From NCBI GenBank assembly GCA_016182965.1, contig JACPFM010000154.1, forward strand, positions 1 to 53,449: a stretch of 53,449 bases of DNA, read 5' to 3'. Of this stretch, positions 9,001 to 17,057 are shown one piece after another; position 1 is the first letter of the stretch; every line of letters begins with the position of its first letter. The notes under the pieces are model-generated. The model was not told the DNA's origin and did no database searches. It saw only the letters and a program-made list of their open reading frames with translations. The stretch comes from Deltaproteobacteria bacterium (GTDB lineage: Bacteria > Myxococcota_A > Polyangia > Polyangiales > JADJMO01). The position numbers and the translations under genes were made by a program.

Positions 9001-9617
9001 CGCCGCTCACGGTCTCGAACGACGCGCCGTTCACCGTGTCGTTCGTGCATCGGTGGTCGTTCGAGCGCGACCAGCGCGCGCGCAGCTGGGACGGCGGCGT
9101 GGTCGAGATCAGCACCGACGACGGCGCCACGTGGTCGGACATCGGCGAGAGCGCGTACAACGGCACCCTCGAGTCGAAGGAGACCGACAACCCGATCAAG
9201 GGGCGCAAGGCGTTCGTCGGCAAGAACGCGAAGTACCCGGCCTACGAGCCGGTCACGCTCGATCTCGGCGCGGCGTACGCCGGCCAGACGGTGCGCGTGC
9301 GCTTCCGTTTCGGCAGCGACGAGGGCACGGCGAGCCTCGGATGGGACGTCGACGACATCGCGTTCGGCGGCGTGACCACGATGCCGTTCGCCGCGCGGGT
9401 CCCCGATACGACGCAGCCGTGCGGCTACGCGCCGACCGACGAACCGAGCGCCGATCCCAGCGCGGCGCCGCGCGACGATCTCGGCGGCGGCGGTTGCGGC
9501 TGTGGTGTCCCGCGCTCCTCGGCGACCTCAGCGACCTCAGCGACCTCGGCGGGGCTGGGCGCGGGCCTCGGCCTGGCGTTGCTCGTCGCTCGGCGCCGCC
9601 GCCGAACGCGGGCGTGA
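6003..9617 (+). CDS. Secreted M36 (fungalysin-type) metallopeptidase with PA domain and MYXO-CTERM-like tail
   Basis: A 1204-residue secreted zinc peptidase. It begins with a lipoprotein-like signal (MRKLSVVSLIATVAAC). A propeptide of FTP type follows (about 60-150, ISDLDVFGGDVALAL). A PA domain is inserted at about 470-580 (GKIVLIDRGTCTF). The zinc motif HEWGH is at residues 596-600, and the third-ligand region GGMGEGWSD has its Glu at about 623, as in M36 enzymes. After the catalytic domain come a beta-rich region and a MAM/immune-inhibitor-A-like domain (about 950-1140). The C-terminus has GGGGCGCG, a short Ser/Ala/Thr linker with three 9-bp repeats, a hydrophobic segment and RRRRR, matching the MYXO-CTERM cell-surface sorting architecture. 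Likely role: digestion of external protein by a predatory or saprophytic cell. Confidence 0.93.
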   Translation: MRKLSVVSLIATVAACASSSDRTTPPVVTGRDTKAAFTVVHRDDARGLPTFTRVHAPAIATDDPVAALRAVLEAQGVDDEVIRTAVLESVQTIGRGARVAQFSQRISDLDVFGGDVALALDDAGHPIALSGALVPTVHPKNVFTLTGPSAIARAVVTMTGVEPIDVTPSGQPAGGYTSFAVRLPLPKVVRAARSKPVWFDGKRLSAAYYVELQIGGADETVSQARSFIVDANDGAVLFEHDLVAADGFSYRVYAEASGTLVPWPGPHGSVLVPHPTGVPDATVVTPLPPSLVTLANAPFSKNDPWLPASATTTEGNNVVAYADLVEPDGFGTGDVRPKLTGPLSFDRAYDPTKNPNADDENIQATATQLFYVANWLHDWFYDAGWDEKSKNPQQSNLGRGALGNDPLLMEAQDFSGRNNANAMTPADGASPVVQMFLFNGQGKSSLAVTAPSAIAGALSAGTASFGPANFDVTESVVLLDDGVGTTSDACDKPLVNGAALKGKIVLIDRGTCTFTDKVASAEAVGAAGVLIANNVAGGLAPLGGTPGVEIKTPVLSITQADGAKIKAELAAGVTVRMVRETALDRDGGLDTSISSHEWGHVLSNRLIGNGNGLINNQGGGMGEGWSDFVALMTMLHASDVTTAAKNGYLGVYPIAGWVYGIGGGDGSYFGMRRYPYSADLTKNPLTFKHIQNGVALPKDVPLSFGEAGSNNAEVHAAGEVWAAMLWQCYVGLLRDQPRLDYAEANKRMRAYLVSGMKLTPREPTFIEARDALLTAMWAADPQDFRLCAKGFAARGAGTGAKAPPKASFNNVGVTESFVVGNDFEVLGVTLDPTTAACDEDAALDVGETGTLTIKLRNVGTDTLTGTTAQLSSKSGAFAFVNGGKITFPAFKPFETIEASIQVTLQKVTPASKQEIDIALDDATLAVPRTVTTTLPLWVDYDVKAEASAIDDVEADETVWRATGDKRLYSKAPWKRVREDFNQRWAIAGTPEIADQYLTSPPLTVSNDAPFTVSFVHRWSFERDQRARSWDGGVVEISTDDGATWSDIGESAYNGTLESKETDNPIKGRKAFVGKNAKYPAYEPVTLDLGAAYAGQTVRVRFRFGSDEGTASLGWDVDDIAFGGVTTMPFAARVPDTTQPCGYAPTDEPSADPSAAPRDDLGGGGCGCGVPRSSATSATSATSAGLGAGLGLALLVARRRRRTRA

Positions 9618-9685
9618 TCGCGGGCGAGCCTCGATGGATGGGTAGCCAGCGCGCGCCGGACGCCCTATCGAGGCGCGCAGAACCC

Positions 9686-12600
9686 ATGGATCGACCTCGG
9701 CTCGACCTCGACTTCGGTTTGACGTATCGCGATCTGTTCGATCCGGCCGCGCTCGCGCGGCTCGACGAGACCTTCCGCGAGGTCCTGCGCGCCGCCGACG
9801 CGCCGCTGTCCGCGCGCTTCGAGGCGTACCGCGAGCGCCCCGCGTCGCTCTCCGGCCCGCCGGAGTCGCAGCTGCTCGTCGAGGTCGGTCGGCACGTCGA
9901 CGCGTTCGTCGCGAAGCTGTTCAAGGTCGAGGCCGCGCTGGCCCGGTACCGCACGGCGGCCGACGACGAGCGCGCCGTCATGCGCCTGAAGAAGGACCTC
10001 TGGCGCAAGCGCGGACAGAAGCTCGTCGGAACGGTCGGCGACAGGCCCGCCGCGCGCGCGGTGATGCACGCGGTGCTGCTCGCGATCGGCGTCGCGGCCG
10101 ACTCGGTCGAGGACGAGCCGGCGGTCGCGCGCGCGCTGGTGCCGCTCATCGAGCTCGAAGATCGCGGCCGCAAGGTCGTCGCCAAGGGCGGCGCGGTGAT
10201 CACCGAGGAGGACCTCGCGCGCGTCGACGCACTGCGGGCCGCGCTCGCCGCCGATCCGCGCACGCAGCCGCTGCTCGGCGGCGTCACCGAGCGTCCGACC
10301 GACGCCGCGCTCGCCGTCAAGGCGGCCACCGAGCTGCTCGGCGCGATCCTCGATCGCGTCGCGATGGGCCTCGCCGCGATCGCCGAGGACGCCGGCCCGC
10401 ACGCGCTCACGTGGGCGAAGGAAGGTCCGCAGCGCCCCGAGGAGGGGCTCGTGCACCGCGCGGGCTGGGCGATCTTCCGCACGCCGCAGCCCATCGATCA
10501 CCAGCACCTCGTGCACCTCCGCCGCCCCAACGAGAAGCTCCCCGAGATCTCCGACGGACCGGTCGACAAGCGCCGCGCGCGCGACGGCTTCGCCCTCACC
10601 GATCGCCGTCACCCGCGCGTCGAGGTCGCCAACGAGGTCGACTACTGCATCCTCTGCCACGATCGCGAGAAGGACTCGTGCCGGCGCGGCGTCATCGAGA
10701 GCCCGCCCAAGAAGCCGATCGGCAAGCACCCGCACCCGGTGGCCGACCCGCCCTCCACCGGCGGCGCGGTGATCACCCGGCCGTCGCGCACCGGCGGCAT
10801 CGACGTCGTCGATCCGGCGCACGTCGCGGAGATGCACTCCGAGCGCCCCACCCCCAAGATCAAGCACAACGCGCTCGGTGTCCCGCTCTACGGCTGCCCG
10901 CTCGAGGAGCGCATCGGCGAGATGCACGAGCTGCGGCGTGAGGGGCTGGTCCTCGGATCGCTCGCCCTGATCGCCATCGACAACCCGATGTGCGCCGGCA
11001 CCGGTCACCGCATCTGCAATGACTGCATGAAGGCCTGCATCTACCAGAAGCAGGATCCGGTCAACATCCCGCAGGCCGAGACCGGCGTGCTCACCGACGT
11101 GCTGCGCCTCCCGTGGGGCGTCGAGATCTACGGCTTCCTGCAGCGGTGGAACCCGCTCAACGCGCGTCGCCCCTACGCGCTGCCGTACAACGGCAAGAAC
11201 GTGCTCGTCGTCGGCATGGGCCCCGCGGGCTACACGCTCGCCCACCACCTGGTCAACGACGGCTTCGGCGTCGTGGGCATCGACGGCCTCAAGATCGAGC
11301 CGATGGAGCAGGCGCTGGTCGGCGACGCGCCCAACGGCGTGCTGCCCGAGCCGGTCTACCGCTACGAGGAGCTCGAGCAGGAGCTCGATCGCCGCCGCAC
11401 GGTCGGCTTCGGCGGCGTCGCCGAGTACGGCATCACCATCCGCTGGGACAAGAACTTCAACGACCTGCTCGCCACGCTCCTGATGCGGCGGCCCACGTTC
11501 AAGGTCTACGGCGGCGTGCGCTTCGGCGGGACGATCACCGTCGAAGAGGCCTTTCGCATGGGCTTCGATCACGTGGCGATCGCGGCGGGCGCCGGCACGC
11601 CGACGCTGGTCGACGTGCCCAACGGCCTCGCGCGCGGCGTCCGGCAGGCCTCCGACTTCCTGATGGCGCTGCAGCTGACCGGAGCCTTCAAGCGCAACTC
11701 GCTCGCGAACCTGCAGGTGCGGCTCCCCGCGGTCGTCATCGGCGGCGGCCTGACGGCGATCGACACCGGCACCGAGCTCGCCGCCTACTACGTCGTGCAG
11801 TGCGAGCGCACGCTCGAGCGCATCGAGAAGCTCGAGGCCGAGCGCGGCGCCAAGGTGGTGTGGGCGACGTTCGATCCCGAGGAGCGCGAGGTGCTCGAGG
11901 AGCAGGTCGAGCACGGCCGCGCCATCCGCAAGGAGCGCGAGCGCGCCGCCGCCGAGGGCCGCGCGCCGATGTTCCAGCCCCTCATCGACGCGTGGGGCGG
12001 CGTGACCATCGCCTACCGCCGAACCATGAAGGAGTCGCCCGCCTATCGCCTCAACCACGAGGAGATCGTCAAGGCGCTCGAAGAGGGCGTGCGCTTCGCC
12101 GAGCAGCTCTCGCCCAAGGAGATCCTCGTCGACGACCGCGGCGCCGCGCGGGCCGTCGTCTTCGAGAGAGCGCTCCCGGTGCAGCCGGGAGACAGAGCGC
12201 TCCCGGTGCAGCCGGGAGACAGAGCGGACAAGACCACGGTGGAGCTCCCGGCCAAGACCATCTGCGTCGCGGCCGGCACCTCGCCGAACGTGACCTACGA
12301 GCGCGAGCGCCCCGGCACGTTCGTGATGGACCCGAAGACCAAGGCGTTCAAGCCGCACGTCGTCGAGCGCGGGCCCGACGGCAGGCTCGTCGCCCGCCCC
12401 GACGAGATGGGCTTCTTCACGTCGTACTGCGACGGCACCCACGCGGTGACCTTCTACGGCGACAACCTGCCACGCTACGCCGGCAGCGTCGTCAAGGCGA
12501 TGGCCAGCGCGAAGGACGGCTACACGGAGGTCTCGCGACTGTACGCCCATGAGGTCGCGAAGCTCGATCCCGCGCAGCAGGGCGCGCGCGACCGCAGCTG

Positions 12601-13621
12601 GCACGGCTTCGCGCGCATGCTCGACGATGAGCTGATCGCCACCATCCACGAGATCAAGCGGCTGACGCCGACGATCGTCGAGGTCGTGGTGCACGCGCCG
12701 CGCGCGGCGCGCGAGTTCGAGCCGGGGCAGTTCTATCGCCTGCAGAACTTCGAGCTCGACGCGCCGGTGGTCGAGGGCACGCCGCTCGTCTCCGAGGGCA
12801 TCGCCCTCACCGGCGCGTGGGTCGACAAGGAGCGCGGCCTGCTCTCGACGATCGTGCTCGAGATGGGCGGCTCGACGCGCCTGTGCGCCAGCTGGAAGAG
12901 TGGCCAGCGCGTGGTGCTCATGGGGCCGACGGGCGCGCCCACCGAGATCCCCAAGGACGAGAACGTGGTGCTCGCCGGCGGCGGGCTCGGCAACGCGGTG
13001 CTCTTCTCGATCGGCAAGGCGCTGCGCAACAACGGCTGCAAGGTCGTGTACTTCGCCGGCTACCGCAACCCCGAGGACGTCTACCACGTCGACGACATCG
13101 AGGCGGCGGCCGATCTGGTGATCTGGTCGTGCGATCGCGAGCCGGCGCCCGCGCCGCGTCGCCCGCAGGATCGCTCGTTCGTCGGCAACATCGTGCAGGC
13201 GATGATCGCCTTCGCGCACGGCGAGCTGGTCCCGCTCGATCTGGCGCCGTTCACGATGAGCGAGATGGATCGCATCATCGTCATCGGCTCCGATCGCATG
13301 ATGGCGGCCGTGAAGTACGCGCGTCACCCGGGCGGCGCCCTCGCGCCGTACGTGAAGCCCGAGCACGTCGGCATCGCGAGCATCAACTCGCCGATGCAGT
13401 GCATGATGAAGGAGATCTGCGCGCAGTGCCTGCAGCGTCAGGTCGATCCGAAGACGGGCAAGGTGTCGGTGGTCTTCACCTGCTTCAACCAGGACCAGGA
13501 CATCGACCGCGTCGACTTCCCCTTCCTCGCCTCGCGCCTGCGCGCGTCGAGCGCGCAGGAGAAGCTCACGAGCCTGTGGCTCGATCGGCTGCTGGCGAAG
13601 GGGGAGATCCCGCGCGTCTGA
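9686..13621 (+). CDS. Giant multidomain Fe-S flavoprotein oxidoreductase (GltD-like plus FNR-like)
   Basis: A 1311-residue cytoplasmic protein. Residues 1-310 are mostly helical and of unknown type. Cysteines at 321, 324 and 331 (CILCHDREKDSC) and the group C436-x7-C444-xx-C447-xxx-C451 (RICNDCMKAC) can hold Fe-S clusters, as in the small subunit of glutamate synthase. A dinucleotide-binding domain starts with GMGPAG at 510-515 and a second follows with VVIGGGLTAID, giving a two-Rossmann flavoprotein like GltD. From about 975 an FNR-like domain (EPGQFYRLQNFE, then LAGGGLGNAVLFSIG) leads to C-terminal cysteines at 1239, 1245 and 1248 that resemble the [2Fe-2S] site of dihydroorotate dehydrogenase B electron-transfer subunits. 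This could be a one-chain NAD(P)H-linked electron-transfer or bifurcating enzyme. The substrate is unknown. An in-frame 27-bp tandem repeat interrupts it near residue 830. Confidence 0.85.
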   Translation: MDRPRLDLDFGLTYRDLFDPAALARLDETFREVLRAADAPLSARFEAYRERPASLSGPPESQLLVEVGRHVDAFVAKLFKVEAALARYRTAADDERAVMRLKKDLWRKRGQKLVGTVGDRPAARAVMHAVLLAIGVAADSVEDEPAVARALVPLIELEDRGRKVVAKGGAVITEEDLARVDALRAALAADPRTQPLLGGVTERPTDAALAVKAATELLGAILDRVAMGLAAIAEDAGPHALTWAKEGPQRPEEGLVHRAGWAIFRTPQPIDHQHLVHLRRPNEKLPEISDGPVDKRRARDGFALTDRRHPRVEVANEVDYCILCHDREKDSCRRGVIESPPKKPIGKHPHPVADPPSTGGAVITRPSRTGGIDVVDPAHVAEMHSERPTPKIKHNALGVPLYGCPLEERIGEMHELRREGLVLGSLALIAIDNPMCAGTGHRICNDCMKACIYQKQDPVNIPQAETGVLTDVLRLPWGVEIYGFLQRWNPLNARRPYALPYNGKNVLVVGMGPAGYTLAHHLVNDGFGVVGIDGLKIEPMEQALVGDAPNGVLPEPVYRYEELEQELDRRRTVGFGGVAEYGITIRWDKNFNDLLATLLMRRPTFKVYGGVRFGGTITVEEAFRMGFDHVAIAAGAGTPTLVDVPNGLARGVRQASDFLMALQLTGAFKRNSLANLQVRLPAVVIGGGLTAIDTGTELAAYYVVQCERTLERIEKLEAERGAKVVWATFDPEEREVLEEQVEHGRAIRKERERAAAEGRAPMFQPLIDAWGGVTIAYRRTMKESPAYRLNHEEIVKALEEGVRFAEQLSPKEILVDDRGAARAVVFERALPVQPGDRALPVQPGDRADKTTVELPAKTICVAAGTSPNVTYERERPGTFVMDPKTKAFKPHVVERGPDGRLVARPDEMGFFTSYCDGTHAVTFYGDNLPRYAGSVVKAMASAKDGYTEVSRLYAHEVAKLDPAQQGARDRSWHGFARMLDDELIATIHEIKRLTPTIVEVVVHAPRAAREFEPGQFYRLQNFELDAPVVEGTPLVSEGIALTGAWVDKERGLLSTIVLEMGGSTRLCASWKSGQRVVLMGPTGAPTEIPKDENVVLAGGGLGNAVLFSIGKALRNNGCKVVYFAGYRNPEDVYHVDDIEAAADLVIWSCDREPAPAPRRPQDRSFVGNIVQAMIAFAHGELVPLDLAPFTMSEMDRIIVIGSDRMMAAVKYARHPGGALAPYVKPEHVGIASINSPMQCMMKEICAQCLQRQVDPKTGKVSVVFTCFNQDQDIDRVDFPFLASRLRASSAQEKLTSLWLDRLLAKGEIPRV
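12167..12220. repeat. In-frame 27-bp tandem duplication inside the oxidoreductase gene
   Basis: Two exact 27-bp copies (12167-12193 and 12194-12220) followed by six bases of a third. Each copy encodes RALPVQPGD and contains a hairpin with a CTCCCGG/CCGGGAG stem and TGCAG loop. The insertion keeps the frame and lies in a surface-like segment between two flavin-domain strands. Confidence 0.9.
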
Positions 13622-13623
13622 CT

Positions 13624-13803
13624 CAGTCGTCAGTCGTCAGTCGTCAGTCGTCGGTCGTCAGTCGTCAGAGAGTTTCAATCTTTCGTCGAGCTTGGTCGAA
13701 GGTCGAAAAAGTCGAAGGTCGAACCAGGGGCGGAGCCCCTGGAACCCCGTGGCAACGTGGCAACGGGCTCTCGACCTTCGACTTCGACCTTCGACGTTCG
13801 ACC
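13624..13803. repeat. Heptad repeat element, locus 2
   Basis: Six CAGTCGT-type units (one CGGTCGT variant) run from 13624 to 13665, starting two bases after the oxidoreductase stop. GTCGAAG-type heptads follow at 13695-13724. Then comes a perfect hairpin (CCAGGGGC at 13724-13731, GCCCCTGG at 13735-13742) that belongs to the shared core at 13732-13772. Inverse TTCGACC-type heptads run from about 13771 to 13803. The core matches locus 1 closely (GGAGCCCCTGGAAC, then CCGTGGCAA, then GGGCTCTCGA). Confidence 0.9.
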
Positions 13804-14103
13804 CGGTCCGCGCCGGCGATGCGCAGCCCCGTGCCCGCCGCACGTGTGCGCCGATCGGCGTACATGCGGCTCGATTTCAATTCGAACGGTGGTGCTTGAC
13901 CGCGTCGGCCGACGCCTCATGCTCCGAATACGAATGCGACGCCCTGACCAGCACCGCAAGGAACGACACTCCCAGCCGCAGTACGAGCAGGCCGTACTCG
14001 AGTTGCCGCTGCCGCCGCCGCCGCGTCGCCGCGAGACGACCGAGCACGACGAGGAGCGCGATCGGGGCGTCTGGATCATCGACCTCGGCTGAGCCTCCGA
14101 GCC
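13804..14103. other. Intergenic stretch, no supported gene
   Basis: About 300 bases between repeat locus 2 and the convergent lipoprotein gene. Short open frames exist on both strands, one of them with a hydrophobic stretch on the minus strand near 13900-14090. None has a good start, ribosome site or recognisable family, so no gene is called. Confidence 0.5.
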
Positions 14104-14601
14104 TCAGCGCGTCGCGCGTGTAAGCGAGAACGTCGCGGTCCCGTCCTTCAGCTGCAGGCGGCCGCTCTGGAAGGCGGGCTGGACGTAGTTGGCGTCGACC
14201 GTTTCGCCCGCCGCCGTGCGAAGGCTGAGGAAGCCGCTGGTCAGCTTCGTCCCGTCGACCTCGAGAGCGCCCGTCACCGGGGCGTCCTTGTAAGTGCCGT
14301 CGGAGGTCGTCAGCGTCCCGACGAGCCTGATGCTCGTCATGTCGATGCACTTGACGCCGAGATCGCTCGACAGCGTGCGGCTGCCGCACTTCGGCGTCGC
14401 GCCGGGCGAGGCCATCGACAGCTTCAGCTCGATCGAGCCGGAGCTCGCCGCCGCCGACCAGGTGCCGTTCCACGCGCCGGCGAGCGCGGCCTCCGCCTCC
14501 GCCGCACCGAACTGCCATTCAGGCTCGTCCGAAGAGGACGACGACGACGAGGAGCAGGCCAGGAGCGCGCAACAGGCGAAGACGGCGAGCGAGCGAAGCA
14601 T
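14104..14601 (-). CDS. Small lipoprotein
   Basis: A 165-residue protein with a type II signal peptide (MLRSLAVFACCALLACSSSS, lipobox LLAC) followed by a poly-Ser linker. The mature part looks like a small beta-sandwich or lipocalin-like domain: WNGTWSAAASSGSIELKLSM near the start, a pair of cysteines (PKCGSRTL and VKCIDM) and repeated strands (GTYKDAPVTGALEVDGTKL, GRLQLKDGTATFSL). It lies 36 bases downstream of the S51-type peptidase on the same strand and may be co-transcribed with it. No function can be assigned. Confidence 0.75.
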   Translation of the reverse strand: MLRSLAVFACCALLACSSSSSSSSDEPEWQFGAAEAEAALAGAWNGTWSAAASSGSIELKLSMASPGATPKCGSRTLSSDLGVKCIDMTSIRLVGTLTTSDGTYKDAPVTGALEVDGTKLTSGFLSLRTAAGETVDANYVQPAFQSGRLQLKDGTATFSLTRATR

Positions 14602-14637
14602 GCCCGAAGTCTCCGCCTCCTGGCGTGCCTCTGCAAC

Positions 14638-15576
14638 TCAGTGCTTGGAGAGGATCTCCTCGACCGAGTGGTACCAGGTGGGCTGCTGCGTCCAGTAGTG
14701 CAGCCATCGCCCGCCGACGCGCATCCAGGCCTCGCGCCAGCTGCCGTCGGGGGACTCGACGCGCACGAGCAGGTCGCCGCCGGAGAAACCCCAGTGGCGT
14801 CCGTCGTTGTACAGGTGCTCGATCTTCGCGCCGAAGCGGGTCTTGATGTGGAAGGCGTCGGACGGGTCGTCCCACGAGTTGTCGGTGACGAACTCGTAGA
14901 CCTGCCAGATGTTGCCGCTCCCCAGCGTGCCGAAGTCGTGGTTGATGCCGGCGTCGTTCGGGAGGCCGAACACCATGTGGTCCGGGAAGCGCCGCGCCAT
15001 GTACGCGAGATCGCCGTTGCGCTCCGGCTCGTGGTGCAGCGTCACCATGGTGTTGCGCACCAGCCCGAAGCCCTTGCCGTCGTACTCGTCGTACGTGCGC
15101 CGGGCGAGCGACTCGCACAGCTGGTCGGCGCCGGCGGAGAAGCCGACCGTGAGCAGGCCGCGCTGCCGACGCTCGTGCAGGATGCGCCCGAACTTCCCCC
15201 ACTCGCCGTCGTAGCGCCACCCGAGCTCCTTGTAGCGCTTCATCCCGGTGAGGCTGTGGCCGCCGCCGAGGATCACCACCTCGGAGTCCCACAACAGGCG
15301 CCAGAACGCGTCGAGATCGCTCCGCTTGAGGTTGCTCGTCCAGTAGAACGGGAAGGACTCGAGCCCGTAGCGCCGGTACTGGTCGAAGAACCAGCGGAAG
15401 TTCCCCCACGCGAACTCCTGACGCTCGAGCTCGCTGCCGCGCTGCGGCGTCTCGCTCATCGGCAGGAAGAGGATCCGCTTGTTGCCCCAGCCCTGCAGCG
15501 CGCGCTGCACGATGAAGTTGTCGTGGAGGTAGGGGCTTCGGTTGTGCGAGCTGTAGACGAGGGCGGTTCCGCGCAT
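14638..15576 (-). CDS. S51-family (dipeptidase E / cyanophycinase-like) peptidase
   Basis: A 312-residue cytoplasmic protein with a class-I glutamine-amidotransferase-like fold. The nucleophile-elbow motif GFSAGA carries Ser147, and EVVILGGGHSLTGMK at 99-113 matches the Gly-rich loop that precedes it in S51 serine peptidases such as dipeptidase E and cyanophycinase. His residues later in the chain could complete the site, but I cannot place the triad with certainty. The ATG at 15576 (MRGTALVYSSHN) starts where homology begins; the upstream in-frame extension is Arg/Pro-rich and unlikely to be translated. It diverges from the histidine kinase at 15786. The substrate is unknown. Confidence 0.75.
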   Translation of the reverse strand: MRGTALVYSSHNRSPYLHDNFIVQRALQGWGNKRILFLPMSETPQRGSELERQEFAWGNFRWFFDQYRRYGLESFPFYWTSNLKRSDLDAFWRLLWDSEVVILGGGHSLTGMKRYKELGWRYDGEWGKFGRILHERRQRGLLTVGFSAGADQLCESLARRTYDEYDGKGFGLVRNTMVTLHHEPERNGDLAYMARRFPDHMVFGLPNDAGINHDFGTLGSGNIWQVYEFVTDNSWDDPSDAFHIKTRFGAKIEHLYNDGRHWGFSGGDLLVRVESPDGSWREAWMRVGGRWLHYWTQQPTWYHSVEEILSKH

Positions 15577-15785
15577 TTCGGGGCGATGGGTAGCACGACG
15601 ACGCCTCGGAGCGCGACCGCGTGCGGGAGCCGGCCTGTGACGCACCGCTCCGTCGCGCCGCCGCGCGGCCCTGGGCATATTTTGCCAATTACGCCCCGGA
15701 GCGATCCGGCATTGCCCGGGCACCGGTTTGGGTGGCATGATTACCCAAGTTTCCCAACCTCATGAGGAGTCGAGCCGGAGGCTTC

Positions 15786-17006
15786 ATGCCCGTCGAATCG
15801 TCGACCGCGCCGCCCCAGGGTGATGAGCTCACGGCGCTCGAGGACCACGCGCTCTCGGGCACCTTCGCGGTGCCGCGAGAGTTCGTCGCCACGATCGTGC
15901 CCGATCGCGAGCTCGCCCGCGCGATCGACGCGGCGCTGCACGACGGCGGCTACATGCAAGCCGGCCCCGACGCGATCGACGCGGCGTGGACGGTCCTGGC
16001 CGACGCGCGCGGCAACGTCGACAAGACCGTACGTCAGTGCCGGCAGCGCATGCGCAGCGACGCGGCGCTGATCGCGATCGTGGGCGATCGCGCGGAGGTC
16101 GCGCGCGCGCTGCAGCAAGGCGCCTTCGCGTGCGTGGTGGCGCCCTTGATCTCCGAGGAGCTCCTGTCGCTCCTCTCGGTCGCGACCGCGGCGCGCTCGG
16201 CGCGCGATCAGGTCGCCGATCTCTCGAAGCAGCTCGATCTGCAGGAGCACCTCGCGTCGATCGGTCGGCTCAGCGCCGGCCTCACCCACGAGATCAGCAA
16301 CCCGCTCACCGCGGCGAACCTCAACCTCGACGAGCTCGAGTTCGACGTGCGCGCGCTCCGGAGGATCGAGGCCGCCGCGCGCCGCGTGATCGGTGACGGG
16401 GGCGACGCGCCGGGCTCGCCGCGCGCCGAGCTGCGAGAGGCGCTCGACGCCGGCCGCGCGCTCGATCCCGAGACGATCATCGTCGCCGCGCGCGCCGCAC
16501 AGCGGCGCATCGGCGACCTGCTCCGGTGGATGAAGGAGCTCGTCGGCAAGAAGCCGGCGAGCCTCACGGCCATCGACCTGCGCGAGGTGGTCGAGCGCGT
16601 CCATCGGTGGGCGCAACCGGGCGTCCTCGCCGGCGTCGACGTCGAGCTGCTCTACGAGCCGGCGGTGGCGCGGGCGAACGCGCGCTTGCTCGAGCAGATC
16701 CTGGTCAACCTGATCGACAACGCGGCCATCGCCGCGCGCGCGTTCGCGACGCCGCGGCTGCGCCTGCACGTCTACGAGCGCGGCGACACGGCCGTGGTGT
16801 CGGTGCGCGACAACGGCCCGGGTATCCCGGAGGACCTGCAGCGCCGGGTGTTCGAGCCGTTCTTCACCACGCGGCGCGCCTCCGGCGGCACCGGCCTCGG
16901 CCTCGCGCTCTGCCGCGAGTACGCGCGGCAGATCGGCGCGACCATCACGCTGTGGAGCGTGCCCGGCCGCGGGACCTGCTTCCGGGTGCATCTCCGGCGG
17001 GCCTGA
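15786..17006 (+). CDS. Histidine kinase with degenerate receiver-like N-terminus
   Basis: A 406-residue soluble sensor kinase. Residues 20-140 resemble a response-regulator receiver fold (DAALIAIVGDRAEVARALQQGAFACVVAPL) without a clear phospho-acceptor Asp at the expected place. A short coiled coil leads to the H-box SAGLTHEISNPL with His168. The ATPase domain shows the N-box (NLIDNAAIAARA), G1 (DNGPGIPEDL), F-box (FEPFFTT) and G2 (GGTGLGLAL). It has no membrane segment, so it probably senses a cytoplasmic signal or is a partner in a phosphorelay. The start at 15786 has GGAGG at 15777-15781; an in-frame ATG at 15762 is the alternative. No response regulator is adjacent. Confidence 0.88.
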   Translation: MPVESSTAPPQGDELTALEDHALSGTFAVPREFVATIVPDRELARAIDAALHDGGYMQAGPDAIDAAWTVLADARGNVDKTVRQCRQRMRSDAALIAIVGDRAEVARALQQGAFACVVAPLISEELLSLLSVATAARSARDQVADLSKQLDLQEHLASIGRLSAGLTHEISNPLTAANLNLDELEFDVRALRRIEAAARRVIGDGGDAPGSPRAELREALDAGRALDPETIIVAARAAQRRIGDLLRWMKELVGKKPASLTAIDLREVVERVHRWAQPGVLAGVDVELLYEPAVARANARLLEQILVNLIDNAAIAARAFATPRLRLHVYERGDTAVVSVRDNGPGIPEDLQRRVFEPFFTTRRASGGTGLGLALCREYARQIGATITLWSVPGRGTCFRVHLRRA

Positions 17007-17057
17007 TCGAAGAACAGGTGATCCCGCGGCCGCTCTGCTGCATCTGATGCAGTCCCG

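Noticed and set aside
13692..13880. Small peptides rich in STFDLRPSTFD or VVSRQSSVVS
   Set aside because: They are translations of the GTCGAAG and CAGTCGT heptads and appear at every repeat locus; they are not genes.
13877..14094. Minus-strand short frame with a hydrophobic stretch (YGLLVLRLGVSFLAVLV)
   Set aside because: No acceptable start codon or ribosome site and no recognisable family; the composition is compatible with chance.
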